From Schistocerca nitens (taxonomy: Eukaryota; Arthropoda; Insecta; Orthoptera; Acrididae): 64,000 nucleotides of DNA. The position numbers and the translations under genes were made by a program. Under the pieces are notes generated by a model. That model was not told the origin of the DNA, did not search any database, and saw only the letters and a program-made list of their open reading frames with translations. Shown one piece after another: positions 33,785-44,600 of the stretch. The stretch is taken from contig NC_064614.1 of NCBI RefSeq assembly GCF_023898315.1, forward strand, positions 704,058,720 through 704,122,719, read 5' to 3'. Each line of letters starts with the position of its first letter. Positions within the stretch are counted from its first letter, which is position 1.

Positions 33785-35325
33785 GTTACAGTTCAAGACT
33801 TATTTCTTTTTACATCTTTATTGCCATGCAATGAACCGAGTAGAGGATGTCAATGAAAAAATTCAATGCCCTCATCTAAGTGTTGCTGCTCTGGAAAAAA
33901 TATATGAGGACTTGATTTGTATATTGAATGGAAGGCATGATAGTTTTGAACACTTTTGGGAATTGTGTTTAAAAGAAAAACCTTCACAAGTTGATGATTC
34001 TTCGCTTCCTCGTAATCGAAGTATACCAAAGAAGTACGAAAACAACGAAGCCAGCTTACCACACACTTTTAAAACCCAAAGGTATACTACAAAGCTATTT
34101 ACATTGAAGTTTGTGAAATGGTGCAACCTTGCATTACTGAGCGGTTTGCTTCAATTGGACTCACACAGGCCATTGCAGTTGAACAAGAATGCTTGCTTTT
34201 AGTAAACAGAGGTGAAACGAATTTGGAAAAATCAACTGAGTTTTTCAAAAATGACCTAGACATTGAGAGACTGTGCTTACAGTTGAATATGTTAGCTGAT
34301 ATCACTAATAAAAAATAACTGGTGTTAAAAAACACGCATGATGTAAGAAGGTACATTACACATGATCCTGCAGTTGGAGAAATGTTATGTGACGTGGTGA
34401 AGTGCATTAAGCTTCTCCAAGTAGTTTCAATCACAACAGCAACAACAGAACGGTCGTTTAGTGCCCTTAGACATCTGAAGTCCTATCTCCGATCAACAAT
34501 GGGACAGAAGTGACTGAACAACTTGGCTGTTCTTCATGCTCACCGAGATGTTTTGGATGAATTGGATATCCGAGCAGTCAACAACAACTTCATATTCAGT
34601 AATCCAGTCAGTCAGTCAACATTTGCACCTTTCTAAAGACACTCTAGCCCTAATAATGGCATTTAGAGCAATATTAAAAATCTTGATAAAATAGAGAATT
34701 AAATACATAAATAATGTTAAATTTTCATTTTCGAAATATTGGTACTAGTTTAGTACTGTATTAGTTACTTTCAAATACCTAAATATTTTTAGGGTGTAAG
34801 ACCCAATTAAAATCTGCTATTTACATAGTTTTTGACTGAAAGTATTAGGCATACTGTATTAACTGTATTAAAGCATTAACTTTGAGATATTGTTTTTATT
34901 TAATAGTTCACTTATTGATCAAAGTGCTATTACTGTGCGACAGGAATATTTTATGTTTTATTCTTTTAATGATAGTTTAGGATTTATTTAAATATAATTT
35001 CAGTCTTTTCCAAGCTATATATTAAGTGCTCTGTAATAGTCTATAAGCATGATTATTACTGTAAATTAAATTTTTATGAAAATACCGTGCGTGTTTATGT
35101 TTTGTTTCTTTTTTCACAGCCAAAAAATGTGTCAGGCTTGTCAAGTTTCCCGGAATGTTGAGTTATCAAGAGTTTTCAGGGTTCTAATGTTGATCATATG
35201 ACTCTAAAATGCTTAAAAAACTTTAAAACTCACTATTTTGCATCTAAAATTTAGAAAATTTACCAGGGCAATACCACTAGTCTGGGGCGCCCCAATATTT
35301 TTTTATAAGTCGATACCCCTGTTGC
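33785..35325 (+). mobile_element. hAT transposon remnant (ZMYM-like group)
   Basis: Transposase remnants lie at about 33790-34620, followed by a long AT-rich 3' region to about 35325. The clearest part is the C-terminal dimerisation domain at 34322-34600: KCIKLLQVVSITTATTERSF and SALRHLKSYLRSTMGQK, diagnostic for hAT transposases, continued after a stop by LNNLAVLHAHRDVLDELDI. Upstream frames (33771-34202, 34118-34318) give part of the insertion domain. The 5' end is missing, cut at the junction with Gypsy 3. Dead. Confidence 0.75.
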
Positions 35326-35409
35326 ATATTGCTTTCAGGAAACTTTTGATCCCATCATACATCTCATTATACATCCTACAGAAATATATTTACTTTAGAG
35401 GGTGTCTAT

Positions 35410-36260
35410 CTAGTACTAAATCGTGGCACTGACATCATGAAGAACGTGAGTTGAGTTTTGTACAAGTTATGTTTTCGGAATCAATGCTAATTGCAAAGTT
35501 TGATGTTTCAAGTGAGTCATCATGTTTCAACTCAGATATTCTAAGTGTCTGCTACAAACAGATGTGAGTGATATAGGACTATAATTCTGTGTATGATTTG
35601 TCAATTCTTTTTCATATATAGGTGTAAGCTGTACTCCTTTTGAATTACAGATAACACATCTCTGCTCAAGGTAAGATGTAAATTATGGACAAAAGAGGAG
35701 CTAGTTCACTCAATTTCTGTGCAGAAGTTGATAGTGGGCCCTGGGTCCTTACTGAGTTTTTGTAACTTAAGCTGCTTTTCAGTACCACTAATACCAATCA
35801 CTGTTTTCCTCATCTTAGCAGTGACAAGACTATTTAATGACTATATACCACTATTTTCCTTTCAGAGGGAACATTTGAAACAAAATTAATATTTTGGATT
35901 CTGTTTTGCAATTTCCTACTTCAGTTGTTGCCTTGTCACGATTACACATGAGTGAATTTACTTGACGTTTTGGAATAGGTCCTGTGATAACATTTTGCTA
36001 CGAGAGCTACAGGAAACATCACACATAACCATTTTAGTAGTCATGAGTGTTACAAATAATATCTGCCTATGAATGGATTTTAGTATTGCTTTGCAGCTAT
36101 TGTACAGAAGCTGCTATTTCTTAAATAGCTTTCTGGTACTTTTTATACACAAAGTGTTCTCTGTTCCTGTAATTATTCTGCTAAGTACGTATTCTTTTTA
36201 GAGCTTGACCAACTATTTCAGCTTGAGTCATAATTCCTGTATAAGTTCACTAGGCCTTAA
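35410..36260 (-). pseudogene. LINE reverse transcriptase fragment (Jockey/CR1-like)
   Basis: Heavily decayed reverse-strand coding. Recognisable blocks across frames: KLSKDPGPTINF near 35750 (the SPGPDGI motif), then LHLYMKKN near 35610 (usually PIYKKG), SPISLTSVCSRHLEYLS near 35560 (usually NYRPISLTSV), and a weak continuation toward the QHGFR region near 35470. Upstream, RNREHFVYKKYQKAI near 36140 fits the segment between endonuclease and RT. No usable open frame remains. Confidence 0.5.
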
Positions 36261-36399
36261 TAAAATGATTCTAGGTGCTGATAAGAAATGAGATAAGCTA
36301 CTCATTATATTTTTTACTGAATGTACGAAATTTTCTGCTTACTGGCCCAGATAGTCATGTGGGTTACAGTACCACTTCCTGGACATAGAGGTAAGTCAA

Positions 36400-36650
36400 C
36401 CATGGATTGAATCTGCTGGGTGGATTAACAATGAGGTTTGGCGTGTCAGTCAAACTGTATGCAGTTTCCCACATCTCACTAGGTGAATACTGGGCTAATA
36501 CCCAAGTCCCACACCAGTTACATGATTTCACAAATGTTAAGATAACTTTTGCACACTTCACTTGGATAATACTACGTGCAGACAACTTTAGTGCACACAT
36601 TCCATTCCATCCAGGGGCAAGGGGTGCTCCTTGGTGCCTTTTTGCTTCTA
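36400..36650. repeat. Abundant dispersed repeat
   Basis: The blocks ggattaacaatgaggtttgg, cccacatctcactaggtgaa and ccatccaggggcaaggggtg correspond in order to a dispersed repeat I recall as very frequent in locust DNA. No coding function is known to me. The 78-codon minus-strand frame across it is likely incidental. Confidence 0.45.
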
Positions 36651-36699
36651 CAAATGTACCCCAATCTCGATATGATCGTTGTTAAATGGGTTGGATCTT

Positions 36700-37035
36700 T
36701 TTGTCAACAAGTATAATAACTTTCCGTAATTGTTACGAGGCCTAACGATTGGTTGTAAGTAATTTTCAGAGAATGCTTTTACAATAATTTCACAGGAGGT
36801 TCTCTATTATCTGCTCGTTGTGGAGTTGTAAATTTACCACTCAGTTGTGAGGTGATTCAAATCTACAACTGTTATAGTATGACTTGAAAACAATTGTTCT
36901 AGGGCATAAAGGTTTTCTCTGAAATTCTCATTTATTTCTGGAGCTGAGTGGTGGCAAGTAGAATGACCCTGCTATAGCTTTTATCCCAATTATAATTGTT
37001 ATTCAGGCACAAACCATTTCACATATAGACAACTA
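36700..37035. other. Unassigned DNA
   Basis: About 330 bp between the dispersed repeat and the mariner element, with nothing recognised. Confidence 0.45.
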
Positions 37036-38267
37036 TGGGGGTAAATCAAATATAAATGGGATTTTGGTTCCTGAGCATCTGTGGTCAGTAGGACTGGATC
37101 CGTGCTTCTAATATGCTTGGATGGGGTCATTAGGAGTGGGGACAAATCACTGTTCCAACTTCCAATCAATTCACCAGTAGTGCTCACAATGTCAAAGCAA
37201 CAGATGCATCCCCTAATTATAAAATTTCTGGCTCGTGAAGGAATTCAAGGGATGGGAATTTTTCAGAGGCTGACTACACAGTTCATGGAAAAAACACTAT
37301 CAAGGACTTACGTGTTTGCCTGGCATTAAGAGTTCAAGGAATGATGAGAACAAGTGGAAAATCAGGAACATTCTCAGAGTCCTTGGACCAATATAACAGA
37401 CGAAAACAATTGTGTGCTTAAAGACATTTTCGAAGTCAACAGATGTGTGTATCCAAAATTGCAGAACAGTTCAGAATAAGTTATGGGAGCTGCCAAGCAA
37501 TCATCACAAATGACAAAGTTCCATTTAGACTGCGCCAGGTGGGACTCTCACCTTTTGACTGCAGATCAGAAGTTGAGGTGGTCTGTCAGGGGCTTACAGC
37601 AAGGTATGCAAAAGAGGGTGATGCATTTTTGAGTCAGATTATGATCTGTGGTGAAACATGGGCCCACCAATACACTCTTGAGTCCAAACAATCCAATAAT
37701 GAGTGACAGAGAAACAGGGACACAGCCTCAGTGAAAGCCAAGACTTGACTATTGGTTAGCAAGGCTCGTTCAAGTGTTTTCTTTGATAGGTGAGGCATTT
37801 TTCTCACCGATTTTTTGCATCAGTGATGTCAATTAATGGTTTTTACTACTGTGAGCTGTTGAAACAGATAAGGGCTGCTTATTGCTGCAAAAGACATGAC
37901 AATGCCACACCCAACACTGTATCTCTAATGGTATCAAAACTTGAAGAAATGCAGTGGACTCACTTGATCATCCTTCCTACAAACTTTACCTATCATCCTG
38001 CGGTTTTCATTTGTTTCAGCCACTTAAAGAAGCTATAGGAGAGTACTGATTTGAAGATGATGAGTGCATGGAGGGATTCATGCACAATTGGCTCCTGACA
38101 CAGCCAGCTTCATTTGACAATGCTGGGATACAGAAACCTTTCTTTTCACTGCGAAAAATGTATTTCTAAAGGGGGAAACTATGTAGAAAAATAAACTGTA
38201 TTTGCCTTTTATGTTTCAATGAATAATTTTTTAAAATAAAATACCAATAATAATTGAGTTACCTTTG
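37036..38267 (+). mobile_element. Mariner-type transposon, decayed
   Basis: A 1.23-kb element bounded by TA. The left end reads TGGGGGTAAATCAAATATAA; the right end in reverse reads caaaggtaactcaattatta, a diverged inverted partner. The transposase starts near 37192 (MSKQQMHPLIIKFLAREGIQ, the N-terminal HTH). A second stretch at 37443-37706 gives KIAEQFRISYGSCQAIITND and DAFLSQIMICGETWAHQYTL, where GETW replaces the usual GDETW catalytic block. C-terminal pieces follow to 38180 with recognisable DNATP and LKEAIGE-like motifs. Inactive through several breaks. Confidence 0.8.
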
Positions 38268-38571
38268 TATATCTCAACCGATTAAGGATCCTTGTCTATT
38301 GGTATAAATACACTGCCTCAAACCTCATTGAATTTGTCTTTCCAGTAAACACACTTTCCCCACAGAACTCTCACTACTATTGTTTTGGCCTCTGACATGT
38401 TTATGGGGATCCTGCACCCATTAATCCTGTGACACAAATCTAGTAGTTTATGGCTTCAGTTGTCAAAGAATCTCCAAAGTCTCTGTTCAGACCTTCGGCT
38501 CAGCACAAAACTAGTGATCCAAAATCACAGTCATTTCTGAAAACAATGTTAAATAAGTTCCCTTAGCATAC
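38268..38571. other. Unassigned DNA
   Basis: About 300 bp between mariner and SINE with no supported feature. Confidence 0.45.
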
Positions 38572-38805
38572 ATACTGATGATGATGATAGGTTTCTGGGC
38601 ACTCAACTGTGCGGTTATCAGCGCCCGTACGAAGTCCCAATTTTTACACAGTCCCATTTTTTTCCACAGTCCAATATAGACACTGTCACGAATGATGACG
38701 ACGATGATGATGACAGCAAAAACACCCAGTCCCTGGGCAGAGAAAATCCCCAACCTGGCCATGATTCAAACCTGGGATCTCATTATCCAGAGGCAGCAAC
38801 ATTAC
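38572..38805 (-). repeat. tRNA-derived SINE
   Basis: Starts with a GAT repeat (tgatgatgatga) and shows ggttatcagcgcccgtacga and gggcagagaaaatccccaac in order, matching a locust SINE I recall. The right end (about 38755-38800) is a decayed antisense tRNA-like head; gattcaaacctgggatct is the reverse of a degenerate polymerase III B box. It is therefore transcribed leftward in origin. No functional tRNA remains. Confidence 0.65.
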
Positions 38806-39137
38806 ATAAATATTGAGTGTGCATAGTAGTTTTCCTTTCCATACTTTGGTGCCATTTCCCAGGGGGTACCATCATTTGCCATTAAGTTTGAACTACTGAT
38901 GACTAATAGACCCTTTCCGTACACACTTCCTTTGATATCATGTAGTATGTAGATGGTTTTCCAATGGTACAACTGTACACAGTAGTTCAGGTTAACTGCC
39001 AGTTTATGATAGCACTCCATACTTGTTTGTGGTGGTTGTTGATCTATGGGTTCTACCCATATTCTGCTTCCCTTGTACAGAGTACTTGGTCCTGTTGCAG
39101 ATGAGCCAAGTAGGCTTCTCTGCAGAGTAAACATCAT
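38802..39137 (-). CDS. Unassigned open frame, 111 residues
   Basis: An uninterrupted frame MMFTLQRSLLGSSATGPSTL through PKYGKENYYAHSIFM. The composition looks protein-like (Trp, Tyr and Gly in spread positions, few low-complexity runs), and the frame ends at the SINE boundary, suggesting the SINE cut a larger unit. Upstream on the same strand (to about 39340) other frames contain short sensible stretches, so it may be a decayed mobile-element protein. I do not recognise the family, and it could be chance. Confidence 0.25.
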   Translation of the reverse strand: MMFTLQRSLLGSSATGPSTLYKGSRIWVEPIDQQPPQTSMECYHKLAVNLNYCVQLYHWKTIYILHDIKGSVYGKGLLVISSSNLMANDGTPWEMAPKYGKENYYAHSIFM

Positions 39138-39667
39138 CCATGAGAGTAGACAATACTTGCTGTACGTGGGTGTGTTCAGGTACTTATTTGTTGGGATAGT
39201 TCGTCCAAAACACCCTCACACATTTGTTCACAGTTCCTTTGAGTATATTCAAGGTAGATTTCAACCACGCACAAATTTCAGCCAATCCATTCCAAGTCTG
39301 GAGACAGCATCTTCAATAGGGTTCCACCCTATTTGAGTTGCATGAATGTACATCCTTCAGGTATATTGAATGTCTACTTTTATGACATTGACTTTTAGAC
39401 CACTGAAAGTTCAATATCATAAATTTGTTCGCCAACTGACAACTGACGAATAATTATACTAGTATTCTCTCACAAATCTATTTTGAATGTCACAACTATG
39501 AAAACAGATTTACTACCTCCAGACTTAAACAGGAACAAATTTTCTCAGTCTGTGTTTGATTGAGAAGAAAGATAGCGGAATATTCCCCTGAGCAAGTACA
39601 CAAAAAAATTCTCTCATTTGAAAGAGTAGGAGCAATTATTGATTTTCCAAATACAAACAAAATAGCA

Positions 39668-39903
39668 GGTGGGACTTCCTTACATTTTAAAACCGTATGT
39701 CATACTATGACTCAAACCTGGACCTTGGCTTTTGCAGGCAATGCCATTATGAAGTTATCCACGCATCACATGCCTCAAAACTTCCCTCCTGCCTCCCGAG
39801 CTTCTCAGCAGCATTCCTCATACCTTGTTAGACTAGCATCTCTAGGAAGAAAGGATATTACAGAAAATAGCTTGGGTAAATCCTCTCTTCAGTGGAGATG
39901 ATT
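39668..39903 (-). repeat. tRNA-derived repeat (second SINE family)
   Basis: The blocks gggacttccttacattttaa, gactcaaacctggaccttgg, tctaggaagaaaggatatta and cttgggtaaatcctctcttc follow the order of a locust tRNA-related repeat I recall. The stretch 39705-39775 is the antisense tRNA-like part (degenerate B box at gactcaaacc). Diverged copy. Confidence 0.55.
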
Positions 39904-40970
39904 CAAACGCCAAATATTGACCACTGTGAGCAGCTAAAACTGTCTTGCATTATTCCAACTGTAAGTTATATATAAAACAAAAATGCAGAAAAACAGATTA
40001 CAAAAGAAATAAGAGAAGTCACTTTTAGGTTATTTGTGGCTTTTTATTTGTTTTCTTCCTGGCTCATGAACAATACTGATAAATCCCGTCACAGATGGCT
40101 AATGTGAGCAGAAGTGCCATCTTTCAGTTAAAAGTAGGGGCTAATACCTTAAACACCACTCTAGTGTGTATCCACTGCAGATAATGCTTTGATCAGATGC
40201 ATTTTATTCTGTTAAATTCTCCTCTACCCCTTGCAATCGGGGAGAGCCCTTTGAATCCTCATTATTATTTAACATTTTATCAACCCATTCTTCATTCACT
40301 ATAGGGTTCGGTCAATACACACAATTGCTAAACATGGTTGTTTATAATATACACATTACCTGGAATGTAAATACCTACAGCAACTTCTATAATAACTGTA
40401 TTCCTTTTTCCTATAATTCAAATTTGTTTTCCACCTGGAAGGTCTGTCAAGCACAGTACAATGGGCCAGCATGTTTTTTATCTCTGTCTCCTCACTTGTT
40501 AATGGTTAAAAACACACGTATCATATACAAACAGTTGGGACATCAAGCAAAATGATGGCTTAAAACTAAAATATTTGTACTGTAAGCTAATTACAAAAGT
40601 CTGTTAGCATAAAGTTTTCATTCATTACATTTAAGGACACTGACTAGTAAGTGTGTGCTTCAAATAATTTGAGTTAAGCTGTTAAAATATGCTAATAATT
40701 ATAAAAATTAAATATGATTAACAAAACAATATGTAATAACATAATCACATTACGGAGTATAAATACTAATCTCTTATGACAGTGGCATTGTGTGGCACCC
40801 AATACTACAAAGAGAATTTGATTGAAATTGCTTTAATGTTAATCAAACTTGAGAATAAAAACTAAATTCACCATGTTACTTCCTTCCATTCACACTATTT
40901 TTCAAAACAATTGCTTCATTATTAAGTATATTGTTACACATTTTAACAAATTAAAGACTAATGGAATGAT
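39904..40970. other. AT-rich DNA downstream of the host gene candidate
   Basis: About 1.1 kb, strongly AT-rich, no coding frame or known repeat supported. It lies beyond the likely 3' end of the gene at 41232-43570. Confidence 0.5.
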
Positions 40971-40976
40971 TTTATT
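40971..40976 (-). other. Candidate polyadenylation signal
   Basis: TTTATT on the plus strand gives AATAAA on the minus strand, about 255 bases past the stop codon of the host gene candidate. The hexamer is common in AT-rich DNA, so this is only plausible. Confidence 0.35.
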
Positions 40977-41231
40977 TTAAAATCTCTTTATGAAGCAAAT
41001 GTTTTAAAATTTTGCAAAGACACAATAAAACATCACATTGACTGAACAGACTGCTTTTCTTTCTACAATCTGCAGCAAATATGTCATATAAATAAAATAT
41101 TTACATTTTATAAATGCAAATAAAACTTAGGCATAAATAGAAAATCTTTCCATAAAGCCTTTACAATTATATCACATTTCTGGACAGGCATGAGAAGTTA
41201 AACTTCTACATAATTGCACAACAATAAAGCA

Positions 41232-43570
41232 TTACAGTAGCACTATTCCATGATCACGTTCCAATCTGCGTCTAGCTTTCAATGAAACAGTTCCCATTAG
41301 GTCAGATGGTGTAGGTAAACCAGCTGTATCACCAGTACTCTGTTGGTAGAATACTTCTGTATTTCCACACTGATAACCATAAACTGTCCTATCTTCACAC
41401 CTGGAATTAAAAGGATTATATTTGAAACTGTATTAGACACAGTCCAAAATCATAAAATTCCAATAGTCAAAAAGTAATTACGGTTTTCAAAATGTTTCAA
41501 ACTACTGACAACAAAAAGCAAAATGTCAGGATCTCAAGCTACTGGAATCAGAAGTTCTCTTTGGAAGGAAAACACGGGCATAAGGCTGAAACCACCTGTG
41601 TCACAGAAGCCGCCACACTGATATAACAATACGAAACCATGTGATGGAATAGAATCCCATCACCAGAGGGCAACAAGTAGGAATTTAATTATTAATGAGT
41701 AAATTAGCTTCCTTGCCAGGAATAAAACAACAAAAACATGGAAGAATAGTATTTAAGATCAAATGTTGGTTGAGAGAATAGGTAGTGGAACGAGAGTGAA
41801 TACAGTACCAAGACAATTTTACAAACATATTAATAATACTTCACTGATTTCATCACTAAATCCAGAAGGTGTAGTGACAATATATCACTGGCAACATGAA
41901 AAAAAGTGACTTCAAAGAAAAAGAACTGTGCTAACAACAGCACTTCACGCATTATTTCCTGTAGCATAATTTCGCATCTAATTCAGTTCCACGCACTAAG
42001 ATCCTTAGTATTTTCCAGGCAAGCTGCATTTGTTCTCACCATTAATAGTTAGGTGTCACAGCTACAATGGGAGACCTGTACTTGTTTAATGCTTATCTGT
42101 GCACCTTATTCCACAATACAATGTGCAGATTTAAAAAATGCACTGTCTACCATGAACATTATTTTAGTTAAGTTAAAACTGCCAGGAATAATATTATTAT
42201 CTTCAGATTTCTCTGTCACGTGTACAATGTCTAACTCTGTGTTAATTAATAAAAATTTTCAACAAATAGCACCTTTAAATTTTTATACACTTGAAAGATG
42301 ATCCACACTGAGAAACTTGCATATTAAAATTATATGAAATTATGAACAAGGATTCTCATTATAACAACAGCAACACTATTTTTGTTTATATCCTTTATTG
42401 TGACTTGAGTAAGACATTAGAAAGTTGATATAAAAACTATCACTTAAAGAAATGTGAAAGAGAACTCATTCTATACTCTGGCATTACCAAAAGAATTGGT
42501 ATAATGAAAGGTAAGAAGAGTTATGGAAATCACAATGATTCAGCTCAAAGCCATCATCCCACCATTCACTGTAGTCAGTTCAGATAAACCACAGAAACCC
42601 TAAACCTGAATAGGCGGACATGGATTGAACTTTGCTCTTCCTGAATGTGACTCTAGTGTCTCAATTACTATACCACCTCAATCAGTACAGGGTAAAATAT
42701 CTTGGATGTTCAGAAATAAAGCTCTTCCCAGTACATCTACTTTTACTTCCTTAATTCATTCTGAAAATTATCATCTCCAGCATGAACACCTCTCATTGCC
42801 CTCACCTTACAAATTCTTGTTTACATACTTCTATATCTATTGCATTCTTTTGTGCACTGTAAAATAAATGTCTTGTATGTGAACATATTTCCTGCATAGA
42901 CTGTTTTTATTAACATTGACTCTTGTAATTGTTAATAAATACAGCGTATGCAGGAAAAATGTTCTCATGTAACTAAAAGACAGAATTATTTTATCATGGA
43001 TACACCACAGTGAGCTGTATATTCTTTATTGTCTGAATAACATAGTCTACATTTGATATTTTTGAAAACAGATTTCAGCCAGTATAGACCACCCTCAGAA
43101 TTGAAAATGCACACCACTTGCTGCAAAGATGTTTTGGATCTGAAAATGACTTATACTGGCTGAAACTGGTTACCAGATATATAATAAAATTATTGTATAT
43201 ACTGTGTTATTCAGACAAGTTCTCACGTAAAACATGTACTTCAGTTAACAAGTATCTTAATTCTGCATGTTGACCCTCAGGTTAGTGAAGATGCTGTTAC
43301 TCAGACAAATCATAACTAAAATTTTTTTAAAATATACATTTACCTTACAACAATTTCAGTAAGATTTGGTGAATGAATAAAGCTTTCATGTAGGCAGCTC
43401 ACTGTATCAAGTTCTGATGGTCCCCATGGCCCTCCTCTATGCAGCACATCCCAGTTAGGGTCCAAACAGAGGAAACTATACTGTTCTGAAACTTCCGTGT
43501 GAGGAAAGTATTCCAGACAGTGTTTCAGACGAGCCTCCAGATGGTTTAAGCCATTGACACTGGTTTGCCA
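41232..43570 (-). CDS. Host gene candidate: last two coding exons
   Basis: Exons at 43344-43570 and 41232-41400 (minus strand), intron of 1,943 bp. The upstream exon follows a strong acceptor (cttttcttcctgtcag) and encodes WQTSVNGLNHLEARLKHCLE through SPNLTEIVV. It ends in AAG before GTAAATG. The last exon follows TTTTAATTCCAG and restores the frame exactly (split Arg codon, then CEDRTVYGYQCGNTEVFYQQ), ending RARR-type basic residues and LERDHGIVLL then TAA. Splice phase, open frame and non-repetitive sequence support a real gene. The protein family is not certain; an inturned-like C-terminus crossed my mind but is a weak guess. Earlier exons are not found and may lie beyond the window, with Gypsy 4 in the preceding intron. 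Confidence 0.6.
42560..42695 (-). repeat. tRNA-derived SINE fragment in the host intron
   Basis: gcggacatggattgaacttt, ctgaatgtgactctagtgtc and taccacctcaatcagta parallel the tRNA-like head of the SINE at 51859-52089, in the same orientation. It is older and 3' truncated, and lies in the intron between the two host exons. Confidence 0.55.
43071..43166. repeat. Short foldback
   Basis: TTTCAGCCAGTATAGA near 43071 and TATACTGGCTGAAA near 43152 are inverted partners (about 13 matching bases) separated by about 65 bases. Similar foldbacks occur in dispersed repeats; function unknown. Confidence 0.55.
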
Positions 43571-43953
43571 CTGACAGGAAGAAAAGGCAAAATAATATTT
43601 GTAATTTTTGCAGATACATTATAAAGCATGTTGTAAATGGAGACTGTACATGTCTGAAAATATGTTCAGCATACACTAATACACTTTTCATCTAAAAAGT
43701 TGAATCAAAAGAAACACAAAACAGCTCTTCAAAATTCATGCCAGCACTGTGATGTACCTTATTTCCTAATACAGACAACAACATCATAAACATGTCATAA
43801 TAGCATTGTAGCAAGAATGTCGCTACAACAGTCATAAGAACGAGTAAGATTATGTATGTAAGTGAGACGTCGATTGCAGTTTATGAATGCAGTTGGAATA
43901 TTCATATAAATTGCTAGTGCAGACCATCTTGATCGTTATTGCTATGTCATGGC

Positions 43954-44600
43954 TCACAGACCTCCAGTACTGCAGCACTGCATCACAGGTGGCCTATGCC
44001 ACAAGTCACAGGGGCTACATTGGCTAACATCCCACTGCAATTCTGAGGGCATGCCTCACTGGCAGGTGGTTGCGGTATCACTACCAAAGGGCACAGTTGG
44101 CATAGCTCTAATCGCTTATGCAGGTTCCTTTTGCTCAAAAACCGGAGTCACTGTGTTCTGGCACTTCAGTAATATTTAAACTAGTAGTCGCCATTCTCGA
44201 TAGATGTGTTCTCTGCGCAATTACACAAACCACTGCTGCGGTTCCTCAGTCTGAAGCTTTCCTAGAGTCATTCCACAACCTGTCGGCCCTTATCAGCCTA
44301 CCAACCACAAATCTTATGCCTCCAGTGTGATGTGGAGCACCCAGCAATCACCCCCAAGCTACACTGAGACCTCTCAGTGCGGACTCCTGTACATTCTTTG
44401 TGAACCACACATTGATTCTAATAATAGTTACTCATATTTTTTGTAGAGCGTAGTCCTCATGACTTAACGTTTCTTTTTCTCTCATTTGAAAGACAGAAAC
44501 TTAATTGTGAACAATTACCTATGTTGGCTAGTTATGCTCCAAAGAAGGAGAGTTGAAGTTTTATGTTCAGTCTAATAAATTTACTTTGCATTGTCCACCT
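43954..44600 (+). repeat. 5' LTR of Gypsy 4
   Basis: Its beginning (ctccagtactgcag, gtggcctatgccacaag, gggcacagt) and end (gaaggagagttgaag, tctaataaa) align with the 3' LTR. About 370 bases in the middle have no counterpart there. The right edge is approximate. Confidence 0.65.

Noticed and set aside
38740-38805. Possible tRNA gene on the minus strand
   Set aside because: Same reason: the tRNA-like head of a SINE with mutated B box and no complete fold.
42600-42695. Possible tRNA gene or exon in the host intron
   Set aside because: The tRNA resemblance comes from a decayed SINE head; the promoter boxes are degenerate and no cloverleaf is kept.
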